Positions 48,263 to 57,182 of a DNA stretch of 64,000 nucleotides are shown in pieces. The stretch lies in contig CACOKI010000005.1 in assembly GCA_902627735.1 (NCBI GenBank), positions 18,917 to 82,916 on the forward strand, given 5' to 3'. This DNA comes from an uncultured Pelagibacteraceae bacterium (GTDB taxonomy: Bacteria > Pseudomonadota > Alphaproteobacteria > Pelagibacterales > Pelagibacteraceae). Position 1 is the first letter of the stretch; each line of letters starts with the position of its first letter. A program made the position numbers and the translations under genes. The notes under the pieces are model-generated. The model was not told the DNA's origin and searched no databases. It saw only the letters and a list, made by a program, of their open reading frames with translations.

Positions 48263-48382
48263 TTAAAATCCACCTCGCCAATTATTTTTATCATTAAATT
48301 GGTCTTTTTCTTTTTTAGAGGTGGGTCTAAATAGATAATAAATTACAAACGCTACACAAATTAAAAATATGAATATTTCCAT
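48263..48382 (-). CDS. 39-aa single-pass membrane microprotein, unknown function
   Basis: A frame of 40 codons from ATG 48382 encodes MEIFIFLICVAFVIYYLF, a clear membrane segment of about 16 residues, followed by a polar tail RPTSKKEKDQFNDKNNWRGGF. It lies 14 nt downstream of fabI on the same strand and so could be the last cistron of fabA-fabB-fabI. The DNA also contains nested inverted repeats (CCACCTC 48270-48276 with GAGGTGG 48318-48324; CCAATT 48278-48283 with AATTGG 48297-48302) that might serve as a pnp terminator on the opposite strand. I do not recognise a family. Confidence 0.55.
   Translation of the reverse strand: MEIFIFLICVAFVIYYLFRPTSKKEKDQFNDKNNWRGGF
48270..48324. repeat. Nested inverted repeats after pnp
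   Basis: The outer arms are CCACCTC (48270-48276) and GAGGTGG (48318-48324); the inner arms are CCAATT (48278-48283) and AATTGG (48297-48302). A T-rich tract (48303-48316) follows the inner hairpin on the plus strand, 44 nt after the pnp stop. It may terminate pnp transcripts, but the stems are weak and the region also encodes the small membrane protein. Confidence 0.4.
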
Positions 48383-48396
48383 AACCTGGATTAATT

Positions 48397-49182
48397 TTAG
48401 CTAATATTTTTAGGATCTGGCATTCCAACCTTATTATATCCAGCATCTACATAGTGAATTTCACCTGTAACACCGTTAGCAAGATCGCTTAATAGATATA
48501 ATGCTGAATTTCCTACATCGTGGATATCTACGTTTCTTTTAAGAAAAGAATGGTCTTCGTTCCATTTATATAAGAATTTTGCATCTCCAATAGCAGAAGC
48601 TGCTAATGTTTTAATTGGCCCAGCACTGATAGCGTTGACTCTTATACCTTTAGCTCCTAGGTCTCTAGCTAAGTATTTTACACTTGCTTCTAGAGCTGAT
48701 TTACAAACGCCCATTACGTTATAATTTGGAATAGCTTTAGTTGACTCATAAGTTAAGGTCAACATACTACCACCTTTATTCATTATGTTGGATGCTTCTT
48801 TCGCAACCTCTGTAAATGAAAAACATGAAATTAACATACTTCTCAAAAAGTTTTCCCTAGAGGTTTTTAAATACTCACCTGATAATTCAGATTTATCTGA
48901 AAATGCTACAGCATGAACTACAAAATCAATTCCACCCCATTGAGATTTAATATCCTCAAATAATTTTATGACCTCCTCTTTTTTTTCAACATCACAGCTT
49001 AAGGTTACTTTTGAATTTAGTTTTTCAGCTAAAGGGATAACTCTTTTTTTTAGAGCATCACCTAAATAAGTAAATGCCAATTCAGCTCCAGCTTCTGCAA
49101 GCTTTTGCGAAATACCCCAAGCTATAGATCTTTCATTTGCAACTCCCATTATTAATCCACGTTTACCTTTCATTAAACTCAT
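48397..49182 (-). CDS. fabI: Enoyl-[acyl-carrier-protein] reductase FabI
   Basis: FabI carries out the last step of each fatty-acid elongation cycle using NADH. The 261-aa SDR-type protein has GVANERSIAWGI for cofactor binding, and the catalytic Tyr-x6-Lys as YNVMGVCK, with the upstream TYESTKAIPN segment. It starts 2 nt after fabB on the same strand. The arrangement fabA-fabB-fabI next to divergent irr is conserved in many alphaproteobacteria. Confidence 0.97.
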   Translation of the reverse strand: MSLMKGKRGLIMGVANERSIAWGISQKLAEAGAELAFTYLGDALKKRVIPLAEKLNSKVTLSCDVEKKEEVIKLFEDIKSQWGGIDFVVHAVAFSDKSELSGEYLKTSRENFLRSMLISCFSFTEVAKEASNIMNKGGSMLTLTYESTKAIPNYNVMGVCKSALEASVKYLARDLGAKGIRVNAISAGPIKTLAASAIGDAKFLYKWNEDHSFLKRNVDIHDVGNSALYLLSDLANGVTGEIHYVDAGYNKVGMPDPKNIS

Positions 49183-49184
49183 AT

Positions 49185-50396
49185 CTAAACCTTTTCAAAA
49201 ATTAGAGCAGCGTTAGTTCCACCAAAACCAAAACTATTGGACATCACAGTATTTAAATTTGCTCCAGTCTCGGTTTTAGAAACAATTGGAAACTTTTTAG
49301 CCTCTTCATCCATTTCTTTGATATTTGCCGAACCAGTTATAAAGTTATTTTTCATCATTATTAAACAATAAATAGCCTCATGAACTGATGCAGCACCTAG
49401 TGGATGACCTGATAGAGATTTTGTTGAACTTATTTTTGGAATATTTTCTCCAAAAGTATCTTTAACTGCATTCAATTCAGTAATATCGCCTACTGGAGTA
49501 GATGTACCGTGAGTATTTATGTAATCAATTTTATTTTTTGCTGTCGCCATAGCCATTTTCATGCATCTAACTGCCCCTTCACCAGATGGCGCTACCATAT
49601 CATACCCATCTGAAGTAGCTCCATAACCTGTTAATTCTGCATATATTTTAGCACCTCTTGCTTTTGCGTGTTCATATTCCTCAAGGACTAAAACTCCACC
49701 ACCACCTGCAATTACAAAACCATCTCTAGTTTTGTCATAAGCTCTTGATGCTGTCTCTGGAGCATCATTATATTTCGATGATAAAGCAGTCATAGCATCA
49801 AACATTGCGGTCATAGCCCAGTGAATTTCTTCACTACCACCTGCAAATACAATATCTTGTTTACCCATTTGAATTAATTCCATAGAGTTACCAATACAAT
49901 GGCCACTCGTTGCACAAGCAGAGCTCATTGTATAGTTTGTTCCTTTAATTTTAAAAGGAACTGCAAGTGTTGCAGAGGCTGTACTAGCCATTGTTCTTGG
50001 AACAATAAATGGTCCCATTAATTTTGGAGTTTTGGCTCTAGTTTTATCCGCCGCTAAGATTACATTTTCAATTGATGGACCACCAGAACCCATTACAATA
50101 CCAGTTTTAAAGTTACTCACTTCTTTTTCCTCTAAGCCTGAATCTTTAATTGCTTCTTTCATTGCGATATAGTTATAAGCTGAACCAGAACCCATAAATC
50201 TAATTGTTTTTCTGTCAATGTGATCTTCAAGTTTAATATTCGGCTTTCCATGAACATGACTCTTTAAATTATGTTCTTTATATTCCTCAGAAAAAGAAAT
50301 ACCTGATTTCGAATTTAATAAAGATTTATAAACTTCTTCTTGATTATTTCCCAAACAAGAGACAACTCCCAATCCCGTTATTACTACTCTCCTCAT
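49185..50396 (-). CDS. fabB: 3-oxoacyl-[ACP] synthase I FabB
   Basis: FabB is the condensing enzyme needed for unsaturated fatty-acid elongation. The 403-aa thiolase-fold protein has the N-terminal [15 protein letters not shown], the active-site Cys in [10 protein letters not shown], and catalytic His residues in [11 protein letters not shown] and [15 protein letters not shown]. The pairing with fabA (TAATG coupling) supports FabB rather than FabF. Confidence 0.97.
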   Translation of the reverse strand: MRRVVITGLGVVSCLGNNQEEVYKSLLNSKSGISFSEEYKEHNLKSHVHGKPNIKLEDHIDRKTIRFMGSGSAYNYIAMKEAIKDSGLEEKEVSNFKTGIVMGSGGPSIENVILAADKTRAKTPKLMGPFIVPRTMASTASATLAVPFKIKGTNYTMSSACATSGHCIGNSMELIQMGKQDIVFAGGSEEIHWAMTAMFDAMTALSSKYNDAPETASRAYDKTRDGFVIAGGGGVLVLEEYEHAKARGAKIYAELTGYGATSDGYDMVAPSGEGAVRCMKMAMATAKNKIDYINTHGTSTPVGDITELNAVKDTFGENIPKISSTKSLSGHPLGAASVHEAIYCLIMMKNNFITGSANIKEMDEEAKKFPIVSKTETGANLNTVMSNSFGFGGTNAALIFEKV

Positions 50397-50896
50397 TATT
50401 TGAATAACCCTACTTTTAAATTGTCAGCTGAATAAATTTTTTTACCATCGGCTAAAACAACTCCATTAGCAAGGCCTACAGTTGTTCCTCCTGGTGACAT
50501 AGTTTTTTTCATATCAATTTCATATTTTACTAATTTTATATTTTGTAAAACCTCACCTGTAAATTTTACAGTTCCAACTCCTAAAGCCCTTCCTTTACCT
50601 GGATTCCCTATCCAGCCCAAATAAAAGCCAACTAACTGCCACATAGCATCAAGACCAAGGCATCCTGGCATTACTGGATCTTCTCTAAAGTGACAATCGA
50701 AGAACCAAAGGTCTTTTTTAATATCCAATTCAGCTTTTATCGATCCTTTCTTAAAAGCACCATTACTCTCATTAATTTCAGTAATTCTATCAAACATAAG
50801 CATCGGTGGAAGGGGTAATTTTGCATTTCCTGGCCCAAATAAACCACCTTCACCACAGTTAATTAAATCTTTGTAAGTATAGGAGTTTTTTTTCAT
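50396..50896 (-). CDS. fabA: 3-hydroxydecanoyl-[ACP] dehydratase/isomerase FabA
   Basis: FabA introduces the cis double bond at the C10 stage of the anaerobic unsaturated fatty-acid pathway. The 166-aa hot-dog-fold protein has the active-site His in [24 protein letters not shown] (landmark near residue 70) and the [15 protein letters not shown] segment. It leads the fabA-fabB-fabI strand. The divergent gap to irr is 94 bp and contains an Irr/PerR-type palindrome that might influence both genes. Confidence 0.97.
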   Translation of the reverse strand: MKKNSYTYKDLINCGEGGLFGPGNAKLPLPPMLMFDRITEINESNGAFKKGSIKAELDIKKDLWFFDCHFREDPVMPGCLGLDAMWQLVGFYLGWIGNPGKGRALGVGTVKFTGEVLQNIKLVKYEIDMKKTMSPGGTTVGLANGVVLADGKKIYSADNLKVGLFK

Positions 50897-50933
50897 AAAA
50901 TTGTGTACTCTTATTTACTTGATTTTAACATCA

Positions 50934-50971
50934 TATAATATAAATTTTATAGTAGTTTAGAATAATTTTAA
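50934..50971 (+). promoter_or_regulatory. irr upstream region: -10 element and PerR/Irr-type box
   Basis: TATAAT (50934-50939) is a perfect -10, although its -35 (TTATTT at 50911-50916) is poor. Downstream, TTAGAATAATTTTAA (50957-50971) is an imperfect 7-1-7 palindrome matching the Bacillus PerR box TTATAATNATTATAA at 12 of 14 defined positions. Its left arm GTTTAGAAT is identical to that of the katG box. It would sit just downstream of the predicted irr start site, consistent with autorepression. Confidence 0.5.
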
Positions 50972-50990
50972 GTAACAATATGGTTAATTG

Positions 50991-51389
50991 ATGAAATATA
51001 TTGAGAAATTAAGAAATTCTGGTTTACGACCTACTAAACAAAGACTTCAAATATGTGAAGTTCTGTTTGATACTGAAAAAACATTTCATTTCACAATTAA
51101 TGAGTTAAATCAAAAAATTAAAAATCAAATAAATAACAAAATTTCATTAGCTACAATATATAATACTGTTCATGCTTTTGAAAAAAAAGGATATCTTAAG
51201 CAAATACCCATAAACTCAAATCAAACTTATTTTGATACTAATGTTTCTCATCATCATCATTTTTATGATTTAAAAGATGAAAAATTGATTGATTTAGAAA
51301 ATTCAGATGTGGGTCCAATAAATATTTTGAAAAAAATAAACGGAAAAAAAATTAAGTCAGTAGAAGTTCTAGTAAAATTAGAAGATTGA
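50991..51389 (+). CDS. Fur-family regulator, Irr/PerR-like
   Basis: The 132-aa protein has the Fur-family winged helix (LRPTKQRLQICEVLFD, and SLATIYNTVHAFEKKGYLKQ) and a histidine cluster SHHHHFYDL typical of Irr and PerR rather than Fur. No CxxC zinc motifs and no N-terminal haem-regulatory motif are visible. Position next to divergent fabA is conserved for irr in alphaproteobacteria, so I favour Irr (haem/iron status); the adjacent katG and PerR-like boxes also allow a peroxide role. I chose ATG 50991; a TTG lies one codon earlier. Confidence 0.85.
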   Translation: MKYIEKLRNSGLRPTKQRLQICEVLFDTEKTFHFTINELNQKIKNQINNKISLATIYNTVHAFEKKGYLKQIPINSNQTYFDTNVSHHHHFYDLKDEKLIDLENSDVGPINILKKINGKKIKSVEVLVKLED

Positions 51390-51429
51390 TTTTTTTATTA
51401 ATTATTAATTAAGCGTCTTTTTATACCAA

Positions 51430-51456
51430 TTGACACTTGTTTAGAATCATTATAAA
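51430..51456 (+). promoter_or_regulatory. katG promoter
   Basis: TTGACA (51430-51435) is a perfect -35 and TATAAA (51451-51456) a good -10, 15 bp apart, slightly short. The PerR/Irr-type palindrome occupies the spacer and -10, so a bound repressor would block polymerase. A strong Shine-Dalgarno AAGGAG (51475-51480) follows. Confidence 0.7.
51441..51455. promoter_or_regulatory. PerR/Irr-type box at katG
   Basis: TTAGAATCATTATAA is a 7-1-7 inverted repeat that matches the PerR consensus TTATAATNATTATAA at 13 of 14 defined positions (G for T at the fourth base). It also resembles the TTTAGAA half of rhizobial Irr (ICE) boxes. It is shared in its left arm (GTTTAGAAT) with the box upstream of the adjacent Irr/PerR-like gene, the obvious candidate regulator. 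Confidence 0.7.
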
Positions 51457-51489
51457 CTACATAATTATTACTATAAGGAGACAAGTTAA

Positions 51490-53727
51490 ATGAGTACTGA
51501 AAATTTCAAAAACAAGTCATTCAAAGCTAAAGAATTAAGCAAATGCCCATTCACTGGAACTGGTACACCAGCTAAGTTTTCAGCAGGCAGAGGTCAAACA
51601 AACAGAGACTTTTGGCCAAATAGTCTAAATCTTAAAATTTTAAGTCAACATTCTAATTTAACAAATCCAATGGATAAAAAATTCAAATATTCCAAAGAAT
51701 TTAAAAAACTTAATTATAAAGCTCTTAAAAAAGATTTAAAAAAACTGATGACCAATTCTCAAGAGTGGTGGCCGGCAGATTATGGACATTACGGCCCATT
51801 GTTTATCAGACTTGCATGGCATGCTGCAGGAACTTATAGAACAGGCGATGGTAGAGGTGGAGCTGGAACTGGAAATCAACGTTTTGCACCACTAAATTCT
51901 TGGCCAGATAATGTTAATCTAGATAAAGCAAGACTTCTTCTATGGCCGATTAAACAAAAATATGGAAAAAGAATTTCTTGGGCCGATTTATTTATTTTGG
52001 TTGGAAACGTAGCTCTAGATTCAATGGGTTTCAAAACATTTGGTTTTGGTGGTGGTAGAGAAGATATTTGGGAGCCAGAGGATGATATTTATTGGGGCTC
52101 AGAAAAAGAAATGTTAGATGTTAAAAGATATAGTGGAAAAAGAGATTTAGAACAACCGCTTGGAGCTTCACATATGGGGTTAATTTATGTCAATCCTCAG
52201 GGACCTGATGCTAATCCTGATCCATTACTTGCTGCACATGATATCAGAGAAACATTCGGAAGAATGGCTATGAATGATTATGAAACAGCAGCCTTAGTTG
52301 CCGGTGGTCATACATTTGGTAAATCACATGGTGCTGCACCAGAGTCTCATAAAGGTCCTGACCCTGAAGCTTCACGAATTCAAGATCAAGCTACTGGATG
52401 GAATAGCAACTATAAATCAGGAAAAGGTGCTGATACAATAAGCAGTGGTATTGAAGGTGCATGGACTCAAAATCCAATTAAATGGGATATGGGTTATCTT
52501 GATTGTCTCTATGGACATGAGTGGGAACTTACCAAAAGTCCAGCAGGTGCTCATCAATGGACCCCAAAGAAAAATGGTCAAGAAATTAAAATGGTCCCAG
52601 ATGCACACAATAAAAATGTTCTTCATCCTCCTATGATGCAAACAACTGATATTTCTTTAAAAGTTGATCCAAGCTATGGCCCTATAACTAAACATTTTCA
52701 TCAGAATCCCAAAGAGTTCCATGATGCTTTTGCAAGAGCATGGTTTAAATTAACTCATAGGGACATGGGTCCAAAAGCTTGTTATTTGGGTAGTGATGTT
52801 CCAAAAGAAGAATTAATTTGGCAAGATCCAATAGATAAACCTAAATATAAACTAAAAACAAAAGATATAAATTTTTTAAAATCAAAAGTATTAAAATCTA
52901 AAATTTCTATATCTGATTTAATTTCCACTGCATGGGCCTCAGCTTCAACTTTTAGAGGATCTGATAAAAGAGGAGGTGCTAACGGAGCACGAATTATGCT
53001 AGAGCCACAAAAGAACTGGAAAGCAAATAATCCCTCAAAATTATCAAAAATTCTTTCTGCTTTAGAGAAAATCAAAAAACAATTTGATGGTAAAAAGAAA
53101 ATTGTCTCAATGGCAGACTTAATTGTTTTAGCTGGAGGTGTTGGAATAGAAATGGCAGCTAAAAAGGCCGGTCACAAAGTAAATGTTCCCTTCTCTCCTG
53201 GAAGAGGTGATGCAAGACAAGATCAGACTGATATACATTCATTTGGTTTATTGGAACCTCATGACGATGGTTTTAGAAATTTTTCAAATGGTGGAACTTC
53301 AATCGTATCGTCAGAAGAAAAGTTAGTTGATAAGGCTCAACTAATGGGTTTGACAGCGCCAGAAATGACTGTTCTTATTGGTGGGTTACGTGTTTTGGAT
53401 ACAAATTATGATAGATCAAAACTTGGTGTTTTTACTAATAAGCCTGGTGCATTAACTAATGATTATTTTAAAAATTTATTAGACATGAACATAACTTGGA
53501 AAGAAACTGATAATTCTGAACAAACATTCGTTGGTTCTGACAGAAAGACGAAAAGAGCTAAATGGAAAGGGACAAGAGTCGATTTAATTTTCGGATCAAA
53601 TTCTCAACTTAGAGCTTTAGCTGAAGTTTATGCTTGTGACGACTCTCAAGATAAGTTTGTTAAAGATTTTATTTCAGCTTGGGTCAAAGTTATGAATGCT
53701 GATAGATTTGATTTAAAATTAAACTAA
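51490..53727 (+). CDS. katG: Catalase-peroxidase KatG
   Basis: KatG is a haem enzyme that destroys hydrogen peroxide. The 745-aa protein has both tandem peroxidase-like domains. The distal site is in [12 protein letters not shown] (about residues 106-117), the Tyr of the Met-Tyr-Trp adduct is probably in DDIYWGSE (about 201), the Met in GRMAMND, and the proximal haem-ligand His in [10 protein letters not shown] (about 273). There is no signal peptide, so it is cytoplasmic. The strong promoter, strong ribosome-binding site and embedded PerR/Irr box indicate regulated high expression. A 2OG-oxygenase-like gene follows after 25 bp. Confidence 0.98.
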   Translation: MSTENFKNKSFKAKELSKCPFTGTGTPAKFSAGRGQTNRDFWPNSLNLKILSQHSNLTNPMDKKFKYSKEFKKLNYKALKKDLKKLMTNSQEWWPADYGHYGPLFIRLAWHAAGTYRTGDGRGGAGTGNQRFAPLNSWPDNVNLDKARLLLWPIKQKYGKRISWADLFILVGNVALDSMGFKTFGFGGGREDIWEPEDDIYWGSEKEMLDVKRYSGKRDLEQPLGASHMGLIYVNPQGPDANPDPLLAAHDIRETFGRMAMNDYETAALVAGGHTFGKSHGAAPESHKGPDPEASRIQDQATGWNSNYKSGKGADTISSGIEGAWTQNPIKWDMGYLDCLYGHEWELTKSPAGAHQWTPKKNGQEIKMVPDAHNKNVLHPPMMQTTDISLKVDPSYGPITKHFHQNPKEFHDAFARAWFKLTHRDMGPKACYLGSDVPKEELIWQDPIDKPKYKLKTKDINFLKSKVLKSKISISDLISTAWASASTFRGSDKRGGANGARIMLEPQKNWKANNPSKLSKILSALEKIKKQFDGKKKIVSMADLIVLAGGVGIEMAAKKAGHKVNVPFSPGRGDARQDQTDIHSFGLLEPHDDGFRNFSNGGTSIVSSEEKLVDKAQLMGLTAPEMTVLIGGLRVLDTNYDRSKLGVFTNKPGALTNDYFKNLLDMNITWKETDNSEQTFVGSDRKTKRAKWKGTRVDLIFGSNSQLRALAEVYACDDSQDKFVKDFISAWVKVMNADRFDLKLN

Positions 53728-53752
53728 AACATATTAAAGCGGAACATTATTT

Positions 53753-54346
53753 ATGGCAACAACAAGTTTTGAGGACTTTTACCAAGTCCCAAATCTTACT
53801 TTTGATATTGCAAAATTGAGAGCAGGTTTAGAAGAAATTTTAAAATTGAAAAAATTTAATACTCCAGGTGTGACTCATTTTGGAGCAATACCATTAAATC
53901 AAATTCCAAACGATGAAAGTTCAATAAAAGGAAATAATATTAGAGGTAAATATTGGACTATTGCAGATGAAACTGGCAAAGAAGTTTCTAGAGATGTGGC
54001 AATTGATGAATCTAAATATACTCAATTAGTCCCTGAGTTTAAACAAACATACTTTGAGGAAGTTTATAAGACGCTGAGCAAAAAATTTAAACTTGGAAGA
54101 GTTAGATTACTTTTAAAAGAACCTAGATCAACATTAAGTTGGCACAAGGATCCAGAATGTAGATTACATGTACCAATTATTACTAATAAAGGTTGTTCAA
54201 TGGTTATAGAAAATGTTGCAAAACATCTACCTGCTGATGGTAAAGTATGGATAACAAATAATACAAAATATCATAATTTTTTTAATGGTGGAGAACAAGC
54301 AAGAGTTCATTTAGTTGCTTGTGTTTTAGAAAGTCCTTTTGATTAA
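53753..54346 (+). CDS. Aspartyl/asparaginyl beta-hydroxylase-like 2OG-Fe(II) oxygenase
   Basis: The 197-aa protein has a cupin-like iron site: the HxD part of the facial triad in LSWHKDPECRLHVPI (His and Asp around residues 130-132) and a distal His in RVHLVACVLES near the C-terminus, with NNTKYHNFFNGG between. This matches the aspartyl/asparaginyl beta-hydroxylase group, which uses 2-oxoglutarate and O2; the substrate is unknown. It is probably co-transcribed with katG (25-bp gap), which hints at a link to oxidative conditions. The stop shares TTAA with the convergent SH3 gene. Confidence 0.75.
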   Translation: MATTSFEDFYQVPNLTFDIAKLRAGLEEILKLKKFNTPGVTHFGAIPLNQIPNDESSIKGNNIRGKYWTIADETGKEVSRDVAIDESKYTQLVPEFKQTYFEEVYKTLSKKFKLGRVRLLLKEPRSTLSWHKDPECRLHVPIITNKGCSMVIENVAKHLPADGKVWITNNTKYHNFFNGGEQARVHLVACVLESPFD

Positions 54347-54789
54347 CTTTTAAGTTTACCCCAAATATTTTCGCTTTTAATCCAACCTTTAAATTGATCA
54401 GTCTTTATTTTACACCAATTATTTTCACATTTAATTAAAAGCAAAACTCTACCCTTTTTTATTTTAGCTATTGGTTTTGAAAAATTAGATGGTTTTTTAA
54501 ACAATATTTTATCTTCAAGAGGAATCAATGAATTTACTTTTTTTAATTGTGATAAATGAATCCACCCGCTATTATTTTTAAAGTCAATTATTCTTCTCCA
54601 ATTTTCTTTTTTATCTATTTGTTTAATTGGTAGATCAATTTTTTTATACACATACTTTATTGGAGACTCAAAGCTCGGACCATATCTTACATTTACAGTA
54701 TTTTTCTTTAATGAGAGAAAGATTTCTTCAGAAAAAGTATTAATTGGAAAAAAGAAACAAATTATAAATATAAAGAATAATTTTTTCAT
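54343..54789 (-). CDS. Secreted bacterial SH3-domain protein
   Basis: The 148-aa protein has a signal peptide (hydrophobic to about residue 19, NTFSEE) followed by two SH3-like units: VNVRYGPSFESPIKYVYKK...WRRIIDFKNNSGWIHLSQL and the second from about residue 95, KIKKGRVLLLIKCENNWCKI...FKGWIKSENIWG. It belongs to a family of small periplasmic SH3 proteins common in alphaproteobacteria, probably contacting peptidoglycan. It is the last gene of the ubiE-ubiB-coaBC-dut-moeB strand run. Confidence 0.85.
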   Translation of the reverse strand: MKKLFFIFIICFFFPINTFSEEIFLSLKKNTVNVRYGPSFESPIKYVYKKIDLPIKQIDKKENWRRIIDFKNNSGWIHLSQLKKVNSLIPLEDKILFKKPSNFSKPIAKIKKGRVLLLIKCENNWCKIKTDQFKGWIKSENIWGKLKS

Positions 54790-54803
54790 TATTTTTTAAT
54801 ATT

Positions 54804-55541
54804 TTATCTCTTTTTAAATTTAATTTTTTTAAAATTAAGATTAAGTAGATCAATAATTAATATTTGATTTTTTAAGTTTTGGCCAATTTCCATTATCATC
54901 TTTAAAGCTTCATTTGCTTGGGTAGTGCCCACAATCGTGGCAGTTGTACCAATCACTCCATCAAATTCACAATTTAAAATATCATCTGATATTTCCTTTT
55001 CTTGGTAAAAATTTTTTAAAGACGCTGTTTTTTTATCTTGAAAATCAAAAGTAAATATATGTCCATCAAATTTACTTATAGCTCCAGACACTAATTTTTT
55101 CTTTAATTTTATACAATAATCATTAATTAAAAATTTAGTTTTAAAATTATCAGAACCATCAATAATAATTTCATAATTTTTAAATATATTTATTATATTA
55201 TTTTTATTTAGTCTTAATTTATAAGTTTTAATTTTAGTTAATGGATTTATTTCTTTTAGTCTTTGTGCAGCTACACTAACTTTTGACTTTTTAATGTCTT
55301 TTGAATTAAATAAACTTTGTCTATGAATATTTGAAAGATTGACTACATCATTATCTATTAAACCAATTGTTCCAATACCCGCTCTAACAAGATTTTCCGC
55401 TGCAGGACAGCCTAATCCTCCAACGCCAATAATTAAAACCTTAGAGGATAAAATTTTTTTTTGTCCTTTTGCACCAATATTTTTTAAAACTAATTGTCTA
55501 GAAAATCTTTCAATTTGAGATTTATTTAAGCCATTTTTCAT
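54804..55541 (-). CDS. ThiF/MoeB/HesA-family adenylyltransferase
   Basis: These E1-like enzymes adenylate the C-terminus of ThiS/MoaD-type sulfur carriers for thiamine, molybdopterin or other sulfur transfer. The 245-aa protein has the ATP-binding GVGGLGCPAAENLVRAG, IDNDVVNLSNIHRQ and DGSDNFKTKFLINDYC segments. The CxxC zinc motifs of MoeB are not visible, and the C-terminal rhodanese domain is absent. Which carrier it serves cannot be told. It overlaps dut by 4 nt. Confidence 0.88.
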   Translation of the reverse strand: MKNGLNKSQIERFSRQLVLKNIGAKGQKKILSSKVLIIGVGGLGCPAAENLVRAGIGTIGLIDNDVVNLSNIHRQSLFNSKDIKKSKVSVAAQRLKEINPLTKIKTYKLRLNKNNIINIFKNYEIIIDGSDNFKTKFLINDYCIKLKKKLVSGAISKFDGHIFTFDFQDKKTASLKNFYQEKEISDDILNCEFDGVIGTTATIVGTTQANEALKMIMEIGQNLKNQILIIDLLNLNFKKIKFKKR

Positions 55542-55975
55542 TTACCTGTTGAACCAAATCCCCCCTCTCCTCTTATTGACTCAGCAAGTTCATTTGACTC
55601 TTCTAATTCCATTTTGATAATTGGAGTTAAAACCATTTGGGCAACTCTATCGTTGTTATTTATTATAAAGTTTTTTTTACTATGATTAAATAAAATAATC
55701 TTAAGTTCCCCTCTATAGTCACTATCAATTGTACCTGGTGTATTCAAAACACTAATATTGTTTTTTGCAGCTAATCCAGACCTTGGTCTAATTTGAATTT
55801 CATATTTTTCAGGAAATGCAACTGATAATCCAGTTGGAACAAGACAAGATTTACCTGGTTCTAAGTTTATTGATTTTTCTATACAAGCCATCAAATCCAT
55901 ACCTGATGCTCCCTTTGTTTTATATGAAGGTAATTTGGCAGAAGAATTTAATTTTTTGATTAAAACTTTAATCAT
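55538..55975 (-). CDS. dut: dUTP diphosphatase
   Basis: Dut hydrolyses dUTP to keep uracil out of DNA and supply dUMP. The 145-aa trimeric-type protein has all five motifs: GASGMDLMACI, RPRSGLAAKN, TPGTIDSDYRGEL, NDRVAQMVL and the C-terminal RGEGGFGSTGK. It is coupled to coaBC by TAATG, an order conserved in alphaproteobacteria. Confidence 0.98.
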   Translation of the reverse strand: MIKVLIKKLNSSAKLPSYKTKGASGMDLMACIEKSINLEPGKSCLVPTGLSVAFPEKYEIQIRPRSGLAAKNNISVLNTPGTIDSDYRGELKIILFNHSKKNFIINNNDRVAQMVLTPIIKMELEESNELAESIRGEGGFGSTGK

Positions 55976-57174
55976 TAGTTTAAATGATTAATAATTTTTT
56001 TCACTATCTCATCTGAAATTTCAGATTTTGGTTTGTATGTAAGCCTATCAATTTTATCATTTTTATAAAAAATTGAAACCTCGTTATAATCAGAATTAAA
56101 TCCAATTTTTTTATTCATTACGTCATTTGCAATTATCCAATCGCAATTTTTTTCATTTAATTTTTTACTTGCATAATCATCTAAATTATTAGTTTCAGCT
56201 GCAAAACCAATAACAAGTTTAGGCCTTAAAGAATTATGATTAGATACATAATTTAGAATATCTACATTTTTTTCTAATGCTAAATTAAGTCCATCTTGCT
56301 TTTTTATTTTTTCCTTAGAAGTTGTTTTTACCTTATAATCAGCTACTGCTGCTGAAAATATTGCAACATCTGCAGGTAAATTTTCTAGTGTAGCTTGAAA
56401 CATTTCTTCTGCAGTTTCAACTTTTATTAAATTAATATTATCATGTATTTTTAAATTTGTAGGTCCTGATATTAAGGTAGTATTAAAACCTTTTTTAGAT
56501 AAGGATTTTGCAATTTCATAACCTTGTTTGCCGCTAGATTTATTTGAAATAAATCTTACAGGATCAATATATTCATTTGTAGGTCCTGCTGTTACAATTG
56601 CTTTTATTTTATTATTTATTTTCAAATTTTCAAAATAATTTTCTAAATGATTTACTATTTCTTCTGGCTCTGACATCTTTCCCTCACCATATTCACCACA
56701 TGCCATATCTCCAATATTAGGACCGATCATTCTATAGTCGTAAGTTTTTAGTTTAACTATATTTTGTTTCGTAGATTCATGATCCCACATTTTTATATTC
56801 ATTGCAGGCGCAAAAAAAATTTTTTTATTTGAAGCAAGAGTTACTGTAGAGGCTAAATCATCAGAATTTCCGTTAGCAAGTTTAGATATTGTATTAGCTG
56901 TTGCAGGTGCAATTAATATAAGATCTGCCCATCTCGAAAGACTAATATGATCCATCTCTGCTTCGTTTTCTATACTAAAAAGATCTTGATAAACTTTTGA
57001 TTGAGAAAGTGATGTAATGGAAAGAGGTGTCACAAATTTAGCACCATTTTTTGTTAGAATCGTTTTTATAATCACTCCATTTTTTTTAAGAAGTCTTATT
57101 ATTTCAAGACTTTTATATGCAGCTATTCCACCACAAATAATTAGTAAAATTTTTTTATTATTCAAATTATTCAT
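55975..57174 (-). CDS. coaBC: Bifunctional CoaBC (phosphopantothenoylcysteine synthetase/decarboxylase)
   Basis: CoaBC carries out two consecutive coenzyme A steps. The 399-aa protein has the FMN-dependent CoaC half (ICGGIAAYKSLEIIRLLKK, a HISLSRWADLILIAPATANT region with the catalytic His, and PAMNIKMWDH) and the CoaB half from about residue 190 (VTAGPTNEYIDPVRFISNKSSGKQG, IFSAAVADYK, KPKLVIGFAAET-like end). It begins 8 nt after ubiB on the same strand. Confidence 0.97.
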   Translation of the reverse strand: MNNLNNKKILLIICGGIAAYKSLEIIRLLKKNGVIIKTILTKNGAKFVTPLSITSLSQSKVYQDLFSIENEAEMDHISLSRWADLILIAPATANTISKLANGNSDDLASTVTLASNKKIFFAPAMNIKMWDHESTKQNIVKLKTYDYRMIGPNIGDMACGEYGEGKMSEPEEIVNHLENYFENLKINNKIKAIVTAGPTNEYIDPVRFISNKSSGKQGYEIAKSLSKKGFNTTLISGPTNLKIHDNINLIKVETAEEMFQATLENLPADVAIFSAAVADYKVKTTSKEKIKKQDGLNLALEKNVDILNYVSNHNSLRPKLVIGFAAETNNLDDYASKKLNEKNCDWIIANDVMNKKIGFNSDYNEVSIFYKNDKIDRLTYKPKSEISDEIVKKIINHLN

Positions 57175-57182
57175 CCAGTGAA

